The notes under the pieces were generated by a model that was not told the DNA's origin, made no database searches, and saw only the letters and a program-made list of their open reading frames with translations. Position numbers and translations under genes: made by a program. This document shows positions 45,601 to 57,299 of a stretch of DNA of 64,000 nucleotides, piece by piece (positions within the stretch are counted from its first letter, which is position 1; each line of letters begins with the position of its first letter). Source of the stretch: Cercospora beticola (Eukaryota > Ascomycota > Dothideomycetes > Mycosphaerellales > Mycosphaerellaceae). The stretch lies in contig NC_088943.1 of NCBI RefSeq assembly GCF_033473495.1, positions 1,344,001 through 1,408,000 on the forward strand, written 5' to 3'.

Positions 45601-48337
45601 ATACCTAAAAAGGCTTCCTTAGGTAATACTTTAAATCTATTAATTTCTAGGCTATTAGGAAGGGAATTTCTAATAACTATATAGGCTACTAAGGCTTCTA
45701 GCTAGAATTTAATAAGTATATAGGCATCTTCTAGTATTGCTTTTATATAGTCTTTAGAAGTTTAGATTAACCTCTTAACTACTCTATTCTAGATAGAGTT
45801 ATATACTTTAGTTATATAGAAGGAAATTCTATATTCCTTCTCCTACTACTTTAGTATAGTAAGAAGCTCTCTTACTCTATTACTCCTTATAATCTAGAGG
45901 GGATTTCCCGATTATAGCTTAGCTTTTACTTTCTAGTCTCTAAGGATACTTAGTATATCTTCTCTAGACTTTATTAGGAAAGTCTATTTCTTTCTTAAGA
46001 AGTTATTAATAATCTTAAGCTACTATTTATATTCTAATCTTAAGATAGGCAAAGGACTATAGATATTAATAGAAACTAGAAATAACCTTTAAGGTTTCCT
46101 CTTAGTTTCTTTCTCTTTATATTTCTTTATCTTTACTAAGGAATATACTCTATAAGGTTAGTATTCCTTTAGAATAGGAATCTAAGCTTTTAAGTTAGAT
46201 ACCTTATATAGGTTTCTAAGAAGACCCTCTCTAAAATATATAAGTCTCCTATATTAAAGCTCCTACTATTCTTAGGTCTTTTCTTAGGCTTTAAAGGTAT
46301 AGGCTTTATTCTCTTGCTTTTAATTAAAGTATAACATTGCAAGCTTCTATAACGTATTATTAATCTCCTTAATAAATAGTACTCCTTCTAATAGTTTTGT
46401 CTAGATAACTAGTTTCCTAGATAATAAAATAAGTATAAATTTTAGTAGTTAAATACTATACTACTAGCTAAATTAGTTCTAAGAAACAAGATTTACTCCT
46501 AGACTAGGTATAAAGAGAATATTCTTAAGAATAATCTATTTTCCTCTTTTTCTACCTATTACTATATTTCCTATATATATAGCTATTAGATAGCTACCTC
46601 TAACCTTAATCTACTTTTTCCTCTAAAGAGGTTTTAGTTCCCTAAAAAGTAATTCTTAGTTAGTTATATATAATAAAGTATAGGAGTTAAGTAGCTATCT
46701 TAATAGTATATACTTGCCTTTTGCTTCTATAGTTAAGTATATAACTTTATTAATATTATTATCCTCTAATAGAGATTAGGATACTTTAGATACTATAGAA
46801 GGTTCTATATCTTCTTAGGTAGTATATACCTTCTTAGAAAACTTCCTTAAGCTTTATCTCTTCTTAAAGGATTAGACTTTTAGGTTAAGTTTCTTTACTA
46901 TTTCTTTTAATACTTCTCTATCTAGTAAAGATCTCCTCCTAAAGGTGCTCTCTCTAGGTAGTAATCTTCTCTTCTCTACTCTATTAGCTTATCTTAAGTT
47001 AATAGTTCTCTTAGCTTTATTAAGGTATAGATACTTAGTAATACCTCTAAAATGCTCCTCCTTATAGAAGTAGCATTTTAGCTTTATACTTTAGATCTCT
47101 CTTTTCTTAGCAAATATTACTATTTCTTATAACTAGTATCTATACTATATTAACTCCTCTACTTTAAGGAGTTAGAGGATTTCTTTAGGGTCTAAGTCCT
47201 TCTAAGCTTAGATAGTCTACTTTATACTCTTATACTTAGCTAGAAGTATAAAGAGTAGATACTTAATCCTTATATTAGGAGTCTTATAGTATAACTCCCT
47301 CTAGTTAATCTCTATAATCCTCCTTCTAAGATTACTAAAGTAGACCTATAATTTCCTAATTATATCCTCTAGTTCTATTTTAAAGGTTATAAATTCTTAG
47401 ATAATAGCTATTATATATATCTATTAGACTTTGCTATATTTCCTATATAGCTTTATCTATATATTATATACTCTTATCTTATCTATTACCTTATCTTAGT
47501 TATCTATATAAAGACTTTCTATTAGGATATAGATTGCCTTTATATTATCCTTCTACTATTTTAGGCTAAACTCTAAAAATATAGTGCCTTTCCCTTTGCT
47601 TAATAAAGCCTTAGACACTTTAGATTTAGCTAGAGTAGGTACTAATAATCTCTTTAAGTCTAAGATTATCTAGAAGATTTCTTTTCCTCTAAGTATATTC
47701 TCCTATAGCTTAAACTATAGTCTCTAGTTCTCCCTTATTAGGATTAGTGTTCTCCTTCTATCTAATTTACTTATTAAATCTATTTCTATAAAATTAAATA
47801 AACAAATCTAAACTCTAGAAATATAAGCTCTTTTAATCTAATTAGTAGCTTCTAGATTTCTGCCTTCTCTAGTTACTAAGACTCTTCTCTCTTAGCTAAG
47901 GTATCTAAGGACTCTTCTCTCTTATAGGAGTTAGTTAGGTTCTTAGGTAGAGAACTTCTAAAAGATCTACTTTCTTAGAAGGGTACTACTAGCTAGTTCT
48001 AAAGTATTAGTAGTACTTAGTGCTTAGGCCTAGTCTTATCTACTTAGGTACTATAGTCTAAAGCTAATCCTTTCCTCTTTATACTCCTTTAGTACGCCTC
48101 TCTTTTAAAGTAGAGTGTATCTTACTAGGCTTTTCTCTATCTTACCTACCCTTTAGAGACTTCTAGCTTATAACTAGGATCTTCTAAAGCTTTAAAGTAG
48201 TATAGATAGAATATACCTCTAGTCTCCCTTATACTCTTTTCCTACTTCTCTATCTAGTTAATACTATAGGTTCTATAAGAGGTAATACGTATTACTTTAA
48301 GGATAAGAAGGCTAACTCTTTCTACTTAGAGCCTCTC

Positions 48338-48355
48338 TATAAACCCGGGCTTATA
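48338..48355. promoter_or_regulatory. Near-palindrome next to D1 5' LTR, at the expected primer-binding site
   Basis: TATAAACCCGGGCTTATA lies three bases inside the 5' LTR and recurs identically at 62,489-62,506 in D2. This is where a tRNA primer-binding site should be, but I could not match a tRNA 3' end. Confidence 0.4.
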
Positions 48356-48358
48356 ACC

Positions 48359-48588
48359 TATCGAATTGTATTCTCGTAGGCACTCGTCGGATAGGTATAA
48401 CGTAGTAGAAGTAGAGATAATAAGTAGGAACTAACCGAGTTAATTATATTAGTTAGTTATAGGTTATATCTTACTCCTAAGATAGGTATTAGCTAGGTTA
48501 TATAATCTAGTATTATATAACCTATGTTACCTAATCCTAATCTCTAAAGTATCTCTTAGAATATCTAACTAGACTACACTTTCTAATA
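48359..48588 (-). repeat. D1 5' LTR
   Basis: 230 bp, the upstream LTR of the minus-strand element, followed by the target duplicate TCGAA. Confidence 0.9.
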
Positions 48589-48593
48589 TCGAA

Positions 48594-51500
48594 TATAGTA
48601 TCGTTAATTCTATTTTTCGAGAGTAGGAGTTTCGTAATAAAGTCTATAGTAACTTCGTCCTAAAGTTATTATAGTAGAGTCCTAAACTATATATATCTAT
48701 ACTTAGCGTATTATTCGGCTTTATTTCTTTAGTAATACTCGTAGCGCTTAATATACTTAAGTACCTTTTATTATATTTATAGAAAGCTAAAACTTCTCTA
48801 GATAAGTTCTATAGTCTTAGTTGCTCCTAGGTATCCTTTCGAGAGATTATCGTAATATTATTATATATATTCTTCTTCTCGGTCCTTTAGTACCTAGTAT
48901 TTGCCTTATAGTATTAGAAACTGCTCCTTAGTATTATTAAGGATTCGTACTATATTATTAAACTCTTAAGTATTAGTACTAAAGCTTCCGTCTAGATTAG
49001 CTTTAAGAACGCGTTATTATACGAGTTCTTTTCCTTCTATATAGTCGACTCTTCGACTTAAGGCGTCTACTCTACTATTCTCTTTTCCTAGAGTATAGTA
49101 GATTTCGAACTTATACTATCCGAGTAGTTCCGACTAGTAGGCCTATCTATAGGTTAGTACTTTAGTTATAGTAAAGTAGATTAGATTCTTATAATTAGAA
49201 AGAATCGTTAGTCCTAGTACTCCTTCTATATAGTAGTTCTAGTATTATAATACTATAATAATAGCTAGTAATTCTTTATTATAGATATCGTAGTTTTGTT
49301 CTATAAGTAATATCTTTCTTAAGTAGTAAGCTACTAGGTATCTTTTCCTATTATATATCTACGTAAGGTATACTTCTATAGCTAGATCCGATACGTTAGT
49401 CTCGATAAAGACTAGCTTCTTTATATTAAATATTATTAGTACTAGTACTTCGTAGTATATCTATACTAGCTTATCGAATACTTTTTAATATTACTATTCC
49501 TATTTCTATTTAAGGTCCTTCTTCGTAAGGTCCGATAGTAGTATAGTAATCTTAGAGTAATCTCTAATAAACTTCCGATTATAGTTAGCTAGTCTAAGGA
49601 ATAATTATATATCCTTAACTATTTTCGGAGTTAGCTATATCTTAATAGATTCGATCTTTTCTAGGTCGATTACGATCCCTCTCGTATTAATAATAAAGCT
49701 AAGGAACTTAACTTCCTTCTTATAGAATTCGTATTTTTCGGGTATAGTCCGGAATTCTACTTAAGAGAGTCTTTCGAATACGCCTTATACTTATCGTTTA
49801 TATTTCTCTAGAGATCCTTTAGTATAGACGAGAATATCGTCTATATATACGATAATATATATATCGAGTAGATCTCTAAGAATATCGTTTACTATCTTCT
49901 AGTAGAAGGCTAGTACGTTAGTTAATCCTATTAGTATAACTATAAATTCGTATAATCTATAGCGTATTCGAAACGCTATTTTCTATTCTTCGCCTTCTGC
50001 TATATAGATAGTATAGAATACGTCTCGTAGGTCGATCTTTATATACTAGTCTAATCTAGTAAGTCTATCTTATAATTCCTTAATATTAGGTAATAGATAT
50101 TAGTTCTTAATTATAATATCGTTAAATTTCCTATAGTTAACGACGATTCGTATCTTCCTATTAGGCTTTAGAACGCCGAAGATAGGTACTCCTATACTAG
50201 ACCTAGATTTATATATCTAGCTCTTAGCTAGTATCTTACGTAGCTACTTATCCTCTTCTTAGAGTATATATTCGGATTTCTTAAATAGTAGTACGAATAG
50301 AGGCTCCGTTCTAGGTTTTAGGTTAATCTAGTAATCCTATATCTAGTATTTAGATAAGGCGGTAATATCCTCTACTTCTTTAAAGAGTTTCGCCTATTTT
50401 TAATACTCTTTAGAAATATCGAGTTCCGAGGCTATATCCTTCGATAGTATATTACTTCTATCCGTTCTTATAACTTGTTTATCCTCCTTACTATTATAAG
50501 TAACTATCCGAGTTAGGCTCGATTATTTTATAGCTCCGAGCGACTAGAGTATTATTTCGTTAACCTATCTTCTAGCCTTATCTATTAGTAAACTCTATCG
50601 CTATATAGAGTTAATATCGATAATATAATCGTATTATTTAAACCTAAGTACTCCTCGTCTCTAATCGATAATTAGATTATACTTTCTTAACTAAAGTATA
50701 CCTAGTACGACGTTATAACTAGCTATATTAGTAATATCTAAGACAATTTCCTCGTAGTACTATTAGATAGTAAGTAGTAACAGAATAGTTTCTTATTCTA
50801 CGCTTAGTAACGATAATCTATCGACTACGATTAATTCGTACTCTTTATTCTTTAATTAGGTAGCTATCCTATATTACTTTATAAATAATTTAGAGGCAAA
50901 GTTCCTACTCGCTCTAGAATTAATTATAGCTTAGACCTTATATCTATTAATAGTAATATTAGTACGAAAGACTAATATTAATACTTAAGCGCTTTCTATA
51001 TTATAGAACTCTCTTCGGACGCTTATTCCTTAAGAGTCGATCCTTTTTCTAACTAGGTTTTAATAGTAGGTATTCTATACTATTCTCGGATCTAGTATAA
51101 CGTATATTAGATTATTTCGTATATAGTTCTCTCTTCCGAAGTCTCGATATAAGTATATATTAACTAATATTATTATATCTTAGTATATTATTCGGAGATT
51201 CGGCGTATACTTTCTTATACTAAGTTTAGTACGATTTCTTTACTCGGTATAATATATCTAAATAGTATAATCGTACTTCTAATAGGAACGAGTTCTTATA
51301 CGAGCGATCTAAAGTCGTATTATATAGAGACTTTTAGTTAGTTCTAGAGCTTAACGTAAAGCTCTTTAAGTACTCGATTAAACTTAGTAGAGTATAGATA
51401 TCGTTTTCTACTAATTCTTAGAAATATATCCTCTTATTATATAGCTAGGAATAGTATAACCTTATATATTATTCCTACTTAGGTATACGTAAATATTATA

Positions 51501-53160
51501 ATTTCGTTATCTAGGTCCGATTCTTCCTTAGATAATTCTTCTAATACGTCTTCTTCGTTTATAGACGAGTTTTATTCTTTCTTCTCGGAGTCGTTTTTAG
51601 AAGAGATATCTTCTTAGTTTTTATAATAAGATTCGTTAGTTTCTTCCTTAGTAAGTCTAAAGTATAGTACTAGTTCTTATAGCTCCTCTAGAATAGGTAA
51701 GGGTCTACTTCTATTATTATATCGCTAGATTAGAGAATCTTCTTTTCGAGTTAGTTCGGTTAAGAAGAAGTTATTCTCTCTCTTAGAAGAGATATATATT
51801 TAGTATATATTATCGTAATAGAATTGCTAATAAAGGCTTCTATATTTATAACGTTCTTCCTAGTAGATCTATATCGGGATACTTTGTTACTATATCGTTC
51901 CGAATATCTACTTTTCTTCTCGTATTTCGTCTTCTAGGATCTAGAGTTCGTTTTAGATAGCGTCGTATCTTTCGTCTAAAGTTTTCTATTATTATTTAAG
52001 TTCCTAGGACTATAGTTAAAAGTAAATCTCTTCCTTTTCTTATAAGATTTCGTCTAGAAGGATTCGTAGCCTAGTAAGCTTAACGAGTTAGTTAGTTTCC
52101 TCTATAGTTTCCTCGTTTTTACGTTTCTAAGTTATTATACTTAGAAGTCGGATCTCCTTAGAAGACTAATTATTATTATAGCCTCCTCGTCCTTCTTCTT
52201 TTTATTATATCGTATTAATAGATTATCGCTATACTATATTCTTAGAATAATAATCTCTTATAAAGTAGCCTAGTTTACTATAGTTATAATAAGTCTTATC
52301 GCTACCTTATTTCTTACTTAGCCTACTCTTTAGCTTACCTTTTCCTTTAATCCTACGACCTTTCTAGGTTACGTTAAGTTCTATTAGTTAGAGTCTATAG
52401 TATAGTTTATTAGACTAGTTATTTAGCTTCAAATAGTATCTATAGTTCCTTCTATAGTCTAGAGTAAACCTGGCCGTTCCTCTAACCTTAGAGTCGTACT
52501 TACGTTCTAGAGCTCTCTTATAGAGCTAGTTATTAATCTTAATAGCCGCTTTAGTTAAATCCTTTAGAGTATTAAGTATTCCTCTATAGTTTATTAACTA
52601 GTCCTTAACCGAGTCTTTAAGACTACGTCTAAATATCGTTATTAACGCCTATTAGTCCTATCTAGTTACCTATAAGTATTCCTCGAACTTAGCTATATAC
52701 TTAGATACTAAGGTTCGCTATCGGAGGTACTAGATAACTCTAATCGCTTAGGTTACCTTATTAGAAGATCCGAAGATCTTCTTAAGCTTAGCCTTAAAGG
52801 TCGTATAGTCTCTAAATATACTAGTAGGATCCTAAGTTTCCTAGCTATCTAAGTAGACCTTAAGGTAGAGTTTAATCTAGTTCTAAGTACTATCTCTAAG
52901 GTACGTACTTATAAAGATAGTCTTAAGTATTACTTAGACTAGGTTAAATATAAAGTATATATCTATCTATTTAACCTAATCGTCGAACTTATTTCGATCT
53001 CTATAGTAGTAGTTAGGCTTCGCTAGTTTAAAGCTTCTTAGTCTTAGGCTACTATCTTTATTATTAGAGTCGTCCGGTAGAGTTAGTCTTAGAGCTTAAA
53101 CTAGCTTACTACGGCTAGATTCTACTTCGCTAGAGGTAGGATTCTCTCTAGAGCTTCCTA
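48594..53160 (-). pseudogene. Element C gag-pol relic, proximal part: gag, protease, RT, RNase H
   Basis: The gag region (~53,100-51,400) contains a CCHC knuckle at ~52,300-52,250 with Cys read as Tyr. Reverse transcriptase at ~50,200-49,800 is well preserved: GVPIFGVLKPN, RIVVNYRKFN, KIDLRDVFYTI, LIGLTN and an intact VYIDDILVYT. RNase H follows at ~49,500-49,050 and the start of integrase at ~48,900-48,594, broken by D1. All frames carry TAG/TAA. Confidence 0.8.
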
Positions 53161-53189
53161 TAGTAGATATTCTTAAGGGCGTATAAAGC

Positions 53190-53595
53190 TATTAGGTTTA
53201 TTAGCGCTAGGCTAATAACCTAAGATCTTACTAAGTAGAAGCTTAAGCTCGATCGGAGTTTAAGCTTATCGGGTAGTCTAGAAGAAAGTAACGAAGTAGG
53301 AAGAGTTACTTAATTCTAATTAGTAAGATAGAATAGTAAGTTATATATAATAACTATCTAGAGAGGTAATACTTATTACTACTAAATATAAAGGAGAATC
53401 CTCTATTTCCTTAGGTCTATCGTATATACTAGAGACCTAGTCTATTACTCTATTAAAAGAGCGAGAGATCCGTTCCTTTATATATAGAGAGGTCTCTCGA
53501 GATTAGAAAGATCCCTTTTATTTTATAACTAGGCGTAGCTATACGTCTCTAGGAATAATTAGACGGGAAGTATCGTAATAGTTAGAACTATAATA
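53190..53595 (-). repeat. Element C 5' LTR
   Basis: 406 bp, equal in length to the copy at 40,455; the upstream LTR for this minus-strand element. Confidence 0.9.
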
Positions 53596-53600
53596 TAACG

Positions 53601-56220
53601 ACGACGTATCGAACGATAGATAGCTATTAGGCTATATCGAAGAGATATTAGAATCTAGAATAGTATAAGCTAAAAAGGAATAGAACGAGAATATAAATAA
53701 TACCGACGATACTAGTAATACGTATATAATACGTAGGCGCCTCTAAGCTAAAAATAATATATTATACGAATAGCTAGAGATCTATACTCTTAAAGCTAAG
53801 AACGAACGCTTACTAAGAGAAGTATAGATAATTAAATTACTAGTACGGCTAAGTGCGATAGCGCTAGGCCTTAGATAGCTAATATCTTAGTAAAGTAGCG
53901 CGTCCGTAAGTTATACGAGTAGCGTACGTTCCGAAAGCAATAAGTATAGCTTATACGAGTCTATTAAGCTATATATATCTAAGCTCTTTAAGAGTAAAAC
54001 TATAAAGGAGGTATACGAATTTATCTATACTCTCGAAGTAAACTTTATAGCTATACTAAAGAGGTTTCCGACGGATTACTAGAAGGTAATTACGGGTATT
54101 ATATACCTCGTAGGCGAAGTATAAGAGATATAGTATAATAAATACCTAGGCGTTCTACTTATAGAATATACCTAGTCTCGGTTCTATTAATTCCTATACG
54201 ATATCGTCGAAGATTAAGCAAACTATATACTTCTTATAACTATAGAATATAAGAATATACGCTAGAGTAAGAGCTAGAGCGTACGATAGTTTATAATAGA
54301 CTTTAGTAACCTAGAGTCTTAGTTAGGTAACTATACTAAGGCGTAGCTAGTACGCTAGTTCCTTATAAAACTAAAGCTATTACTACGTAAGGATATTATT
54401 AAGAACTATACTATCCCTAATAAGCGTACCGACCTTATCGCTCTAGTAAGACGCCTCGAGTAAGCTAAGAAAGCTATACCTTATAAGCTATATTATAGTA
54501 ATACCGAGAATAAGTAGGCTAAGTATAAGCGTATCGATAGTAATACTCCTTATAAAAGAGCTTCTAGTTCGACTAGCGGCTAACGTAATATCTATAGTAG
54601 TAAGCCGAAAAGTAAATATAGAGGCAAAGGTAAGAGTAAGAGCTAGTAACCTACGTACTTCGTATATAACGAGGTTAGCTATATTAGTCCTAACTACTCG
54701 AACTCTAAGAAAGATAGTAATAAGCCGGCTATTCGTAGAGTAACTATAGTAAAGAAGTAGAGAGCGAAAAAAGCTAAGGCGCTAGAGATAACGCGCGAGT
54801 TACTAGCGCTAAACTAGATAGCGATAACTCTCTACTAGATTAGAGTATACTAGTAATATATATAGAAGAAGAAGTCGAAATATAGTTAGGTAGTAAGCTA
54901 GCTACCTTCCTTCTCGACGATACTATAGATATTAATATAATATTAAAGGCCTTTATACTATAGTATAACCTACTAATAAGGCCGAATATAGCTCTACTAC
55001 TAGTTACTACCTTTATAGGTAAATTAGAGCACTATTATAGTACGTACTATATATATATACGGATCGTAGACTCTAGTAGTAAAGAGCGATCTATAGGTAG
55101 TATCTTCTATATATATAATATACTAACTTCTAACGTAATCTTAGGCTATCTATAGCGACGTACTTAGCGTATACTAGCTAGTAGCGCTATAGATAAATAG
55201 CTATATAGTAACGATCGTTTTAGTAAGTTCGAAGTCTAAGAAGCCTATAAGTTCTTTAAGGATCTTTAGAAGGTACTAGTAGTATTTATAGTAAGCCTAA
55301 GTAAGATAGACGATAAGGTTAAGCCTATCTCTAAGGAGTTCTATTATTTTAATAATATTCTTAATCCGATAGAGGAAATAAGAAGTAAGCTAGTTAATAG
55401 TATAGAGTATACGATTAACCTATAGCCTAGAACTATACTACTATTCCGTCTACTATATTACTAGTCGGAGCGAGAATTAGATAAGTTTAAGGAGTATCTA
55501 AAGATAGGACTCGAGTACGATTAGATCGAGTATTCTAATAGCGAAGTAGATACGCCTATCCTATTCGTACTAAAGAAGAATAGTAAGCTATAGTTATATA
55601 TCGACTACTATAGGCTAAACGAGATTACTATTAAGAACTAGTATCTACTACTTCTAATTAGTAAGACGCTAGATAGGCTTATAGGAGCCGTATAGTTTAT
55701 ATTCTTAGACTTAGCCGATACGTACTACTATATTCGGATTAAGCTAAGTAACTACTAGAAGACTACGTTTCGTACGTACTATAGCTATTTCTAGTATAAG
55801 GTAATATCCTTCGGCTTAACGAATATACTAGCGACGTTCTAAGTATATATTAACTATACGCTAGTAGGGCTAGTCGATATAAGCTATATAGTATACCTAG
55901 ACGATATTCTAATCTATAGTAGAATATACGAGGAATATATATAAGATATATATACTATACTTAAGAGGCTCTATAAGTTTAGACTCTACGTATAGCGTTC
56001 TAAGTATAAGTTCTTCTAGAAAAAAGTCGACTTCCTTAGATTTATAGTAACTACTAGTAGTATTATAATAGACCTAAGTAGAGTAGCTATAATCGCCTTA
56101 TAGCTAACTCTAACTACGCTAATAGAAGTTTAATTCTTCCTTAGATTCGCGAACTTCTACTATCGATTTATTTTCGGATATTCGAGAGTTATAGTACTTT
56201 TAATAGTACTATTAAAGAGT
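53601..56220 (+). pseudogene. Element A2 internal region, truncated inside pol
   Basis: Collinear with A1 from ~23,914 to ~26,525: gag, zinc knuckle and most of the reverse transcriptase, including a VYLDDIL motif. It is more RIP-mutated than A1, since many CpG sites still present in A1 read TpA or TpG-derived bases here. It stops abruptly after CTATTAAAGAGT at 56,220, where reversed LINE sequence begins. RNase H, integrase, chromodomain and the 3' LTR are missing. Confidence 0.88.
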
Positions 56221-56221
56221 A

Positions 56222-56866
56222 AATAACTTTAAGGTCTCTACTTAGAAGCTTTTATATAGCTTTAAACTACTATACTTCTAGTTTCCTTCTAAGCTCTTTA
56301 TAGCTTATCTTCTTTACTATTTCTTTTTCTTCTTAGTTTTCTATTCTTACTAAAATAGTTATAAATACCTAAGACTAGAGCCTTAGTATTATATATCTAA
56401 TTTAGACTATCTAGGCCTATGTTTTAGAGATAGTAGTAGTAGGTATTAGATAGCTCTAGAGAGTTTTCTAGATAGCTTAAAGAGTCTAGAACTCTTTCTA
56501 GTAGAGAGCGAGGTAGAGGAGAGCCTATTAGGTCTATTAGAAAAGAAGAAGAGTTAGAAAGAAAGAAAGAGTTATCTAGATATTAAGGTAACTCTAGATC
56601 TATTCTATAAGTATTTTTAGGTTCTTTTAGATTATTAGTTTTAGAGTATTAGTATTAGTAGTTATTTTCTAGCCTTATTAGCTAGAGAGAAGTAGTTACG
56701 AGCGGATTTAGGCCGCCTAGGAGTTAGAGTTATAACTTCCTTCTTCTAGGCTCTTTTCTTTACTTATAGTATTATAGTATTAGTCGAGAAGTATTATTAT
56801 ATCTTAGAAGGCCTCGAGGCCTTCTACTATTATCGTTATCGCCTACTAGAGTACGTTTATATTTTT
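56222..56866 (-). mobile_element. LINE 5' fragment, reverse orientation
   Basis: Reverse complement of LINE positions ~16,031-16,680, including the palindrome (56,806-56,825) and the GC-rich start. It keeps the 5' end and lacks the 3' end, the opposite of normal LINE truncation. It was therefore probably cut by a rearrangement rather than by incomplete reverse transcription. Confidence 0.85.
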
Positions 56867-56885
56867 ACTATATTATAATAGAAGC

Positions 56886-57115
56886 TATTAAATTATATTC
56901 TCGTAGGTACTCGTCGGATAGGTATAACGTAGTAGAAGTAGAGATAATAAGTAGGAACTAACCGAGTTAATTATATTAGTTAGTTATAGGTTGTATCTTA
57001 CTCCTAAGATAAGTATTAGCTAAGTTATATAACCTAGTATTATATAACCTATATTACCTAATTCTAATCTCTAAAGTATCCCTTAGAATATCTAACTAGA
57101 CTATACTTTCTAATA
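56886..57115 (-). repeat. D2 3' LTR
   Basis: 230 bp, starting TATTAAATTATATTCTCG on the plus strand where D1 has TATCGAATTG, a transition-type difference. Confidence 0.9.
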
Positions 57116-57299
57116 CTCCTACTTAGGCTAGGTAGTCTTCTGCCTGCCTTCTTATATTTAAGTCTATCCCTATATATAGCTATACGAATTAGATTAAAAC
57201 GACTAAAAACCCTATCGATAGAGTTTCTAACTAAAAACCCTAGCGGTAGGTTTTCTAGTTACTTTCTTCTATTTATATATTTTATTCCTCTGCTTAGAA

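Larger units (their letters stand above)
42458..48588 (-). mobile_element. Copia-type retrotransposon D1, complete
   Basis: The 230-bp LTRs are 42,458-42,687 and 48,359-48,588. The flanks are TCGAA at 42,453-42,457 and 48,589-48,593, a perfect 5-bp target duplication. The genes are on the minus strand: gag about 48.2-47 kb, integrase about 46.3-45.5 kb (EGI*FYI, YNSI*N..V..R block), reverse transcriptase about 44.65-43.9 kb (VYKKDLELY*VDINNIFT), RNase H about 43.7-43.1 kb. The copia order places integrase before RT. It lies inside the integrase frame of element C. Confidence 0.9.
40455..53595 (-). mobile_element. Gypsy-type chromovirus C, complete, interrupted by copia D1
   Basis: The 406-bp LTRs are 40,455-40,860 and 53,190-53,595, identical in length. 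The flanks are CGACG (40,450-40,454) and TAACG (53,596-53,600), a target duplication altered by transitions. Excising C makes A2 align base for base in length with A1 at 23,901-23,924. The genes lie on the minus strand, so the right LTR is the 5' one. Without D1 the element is ~7.0 kb. Confidence 0.92.
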
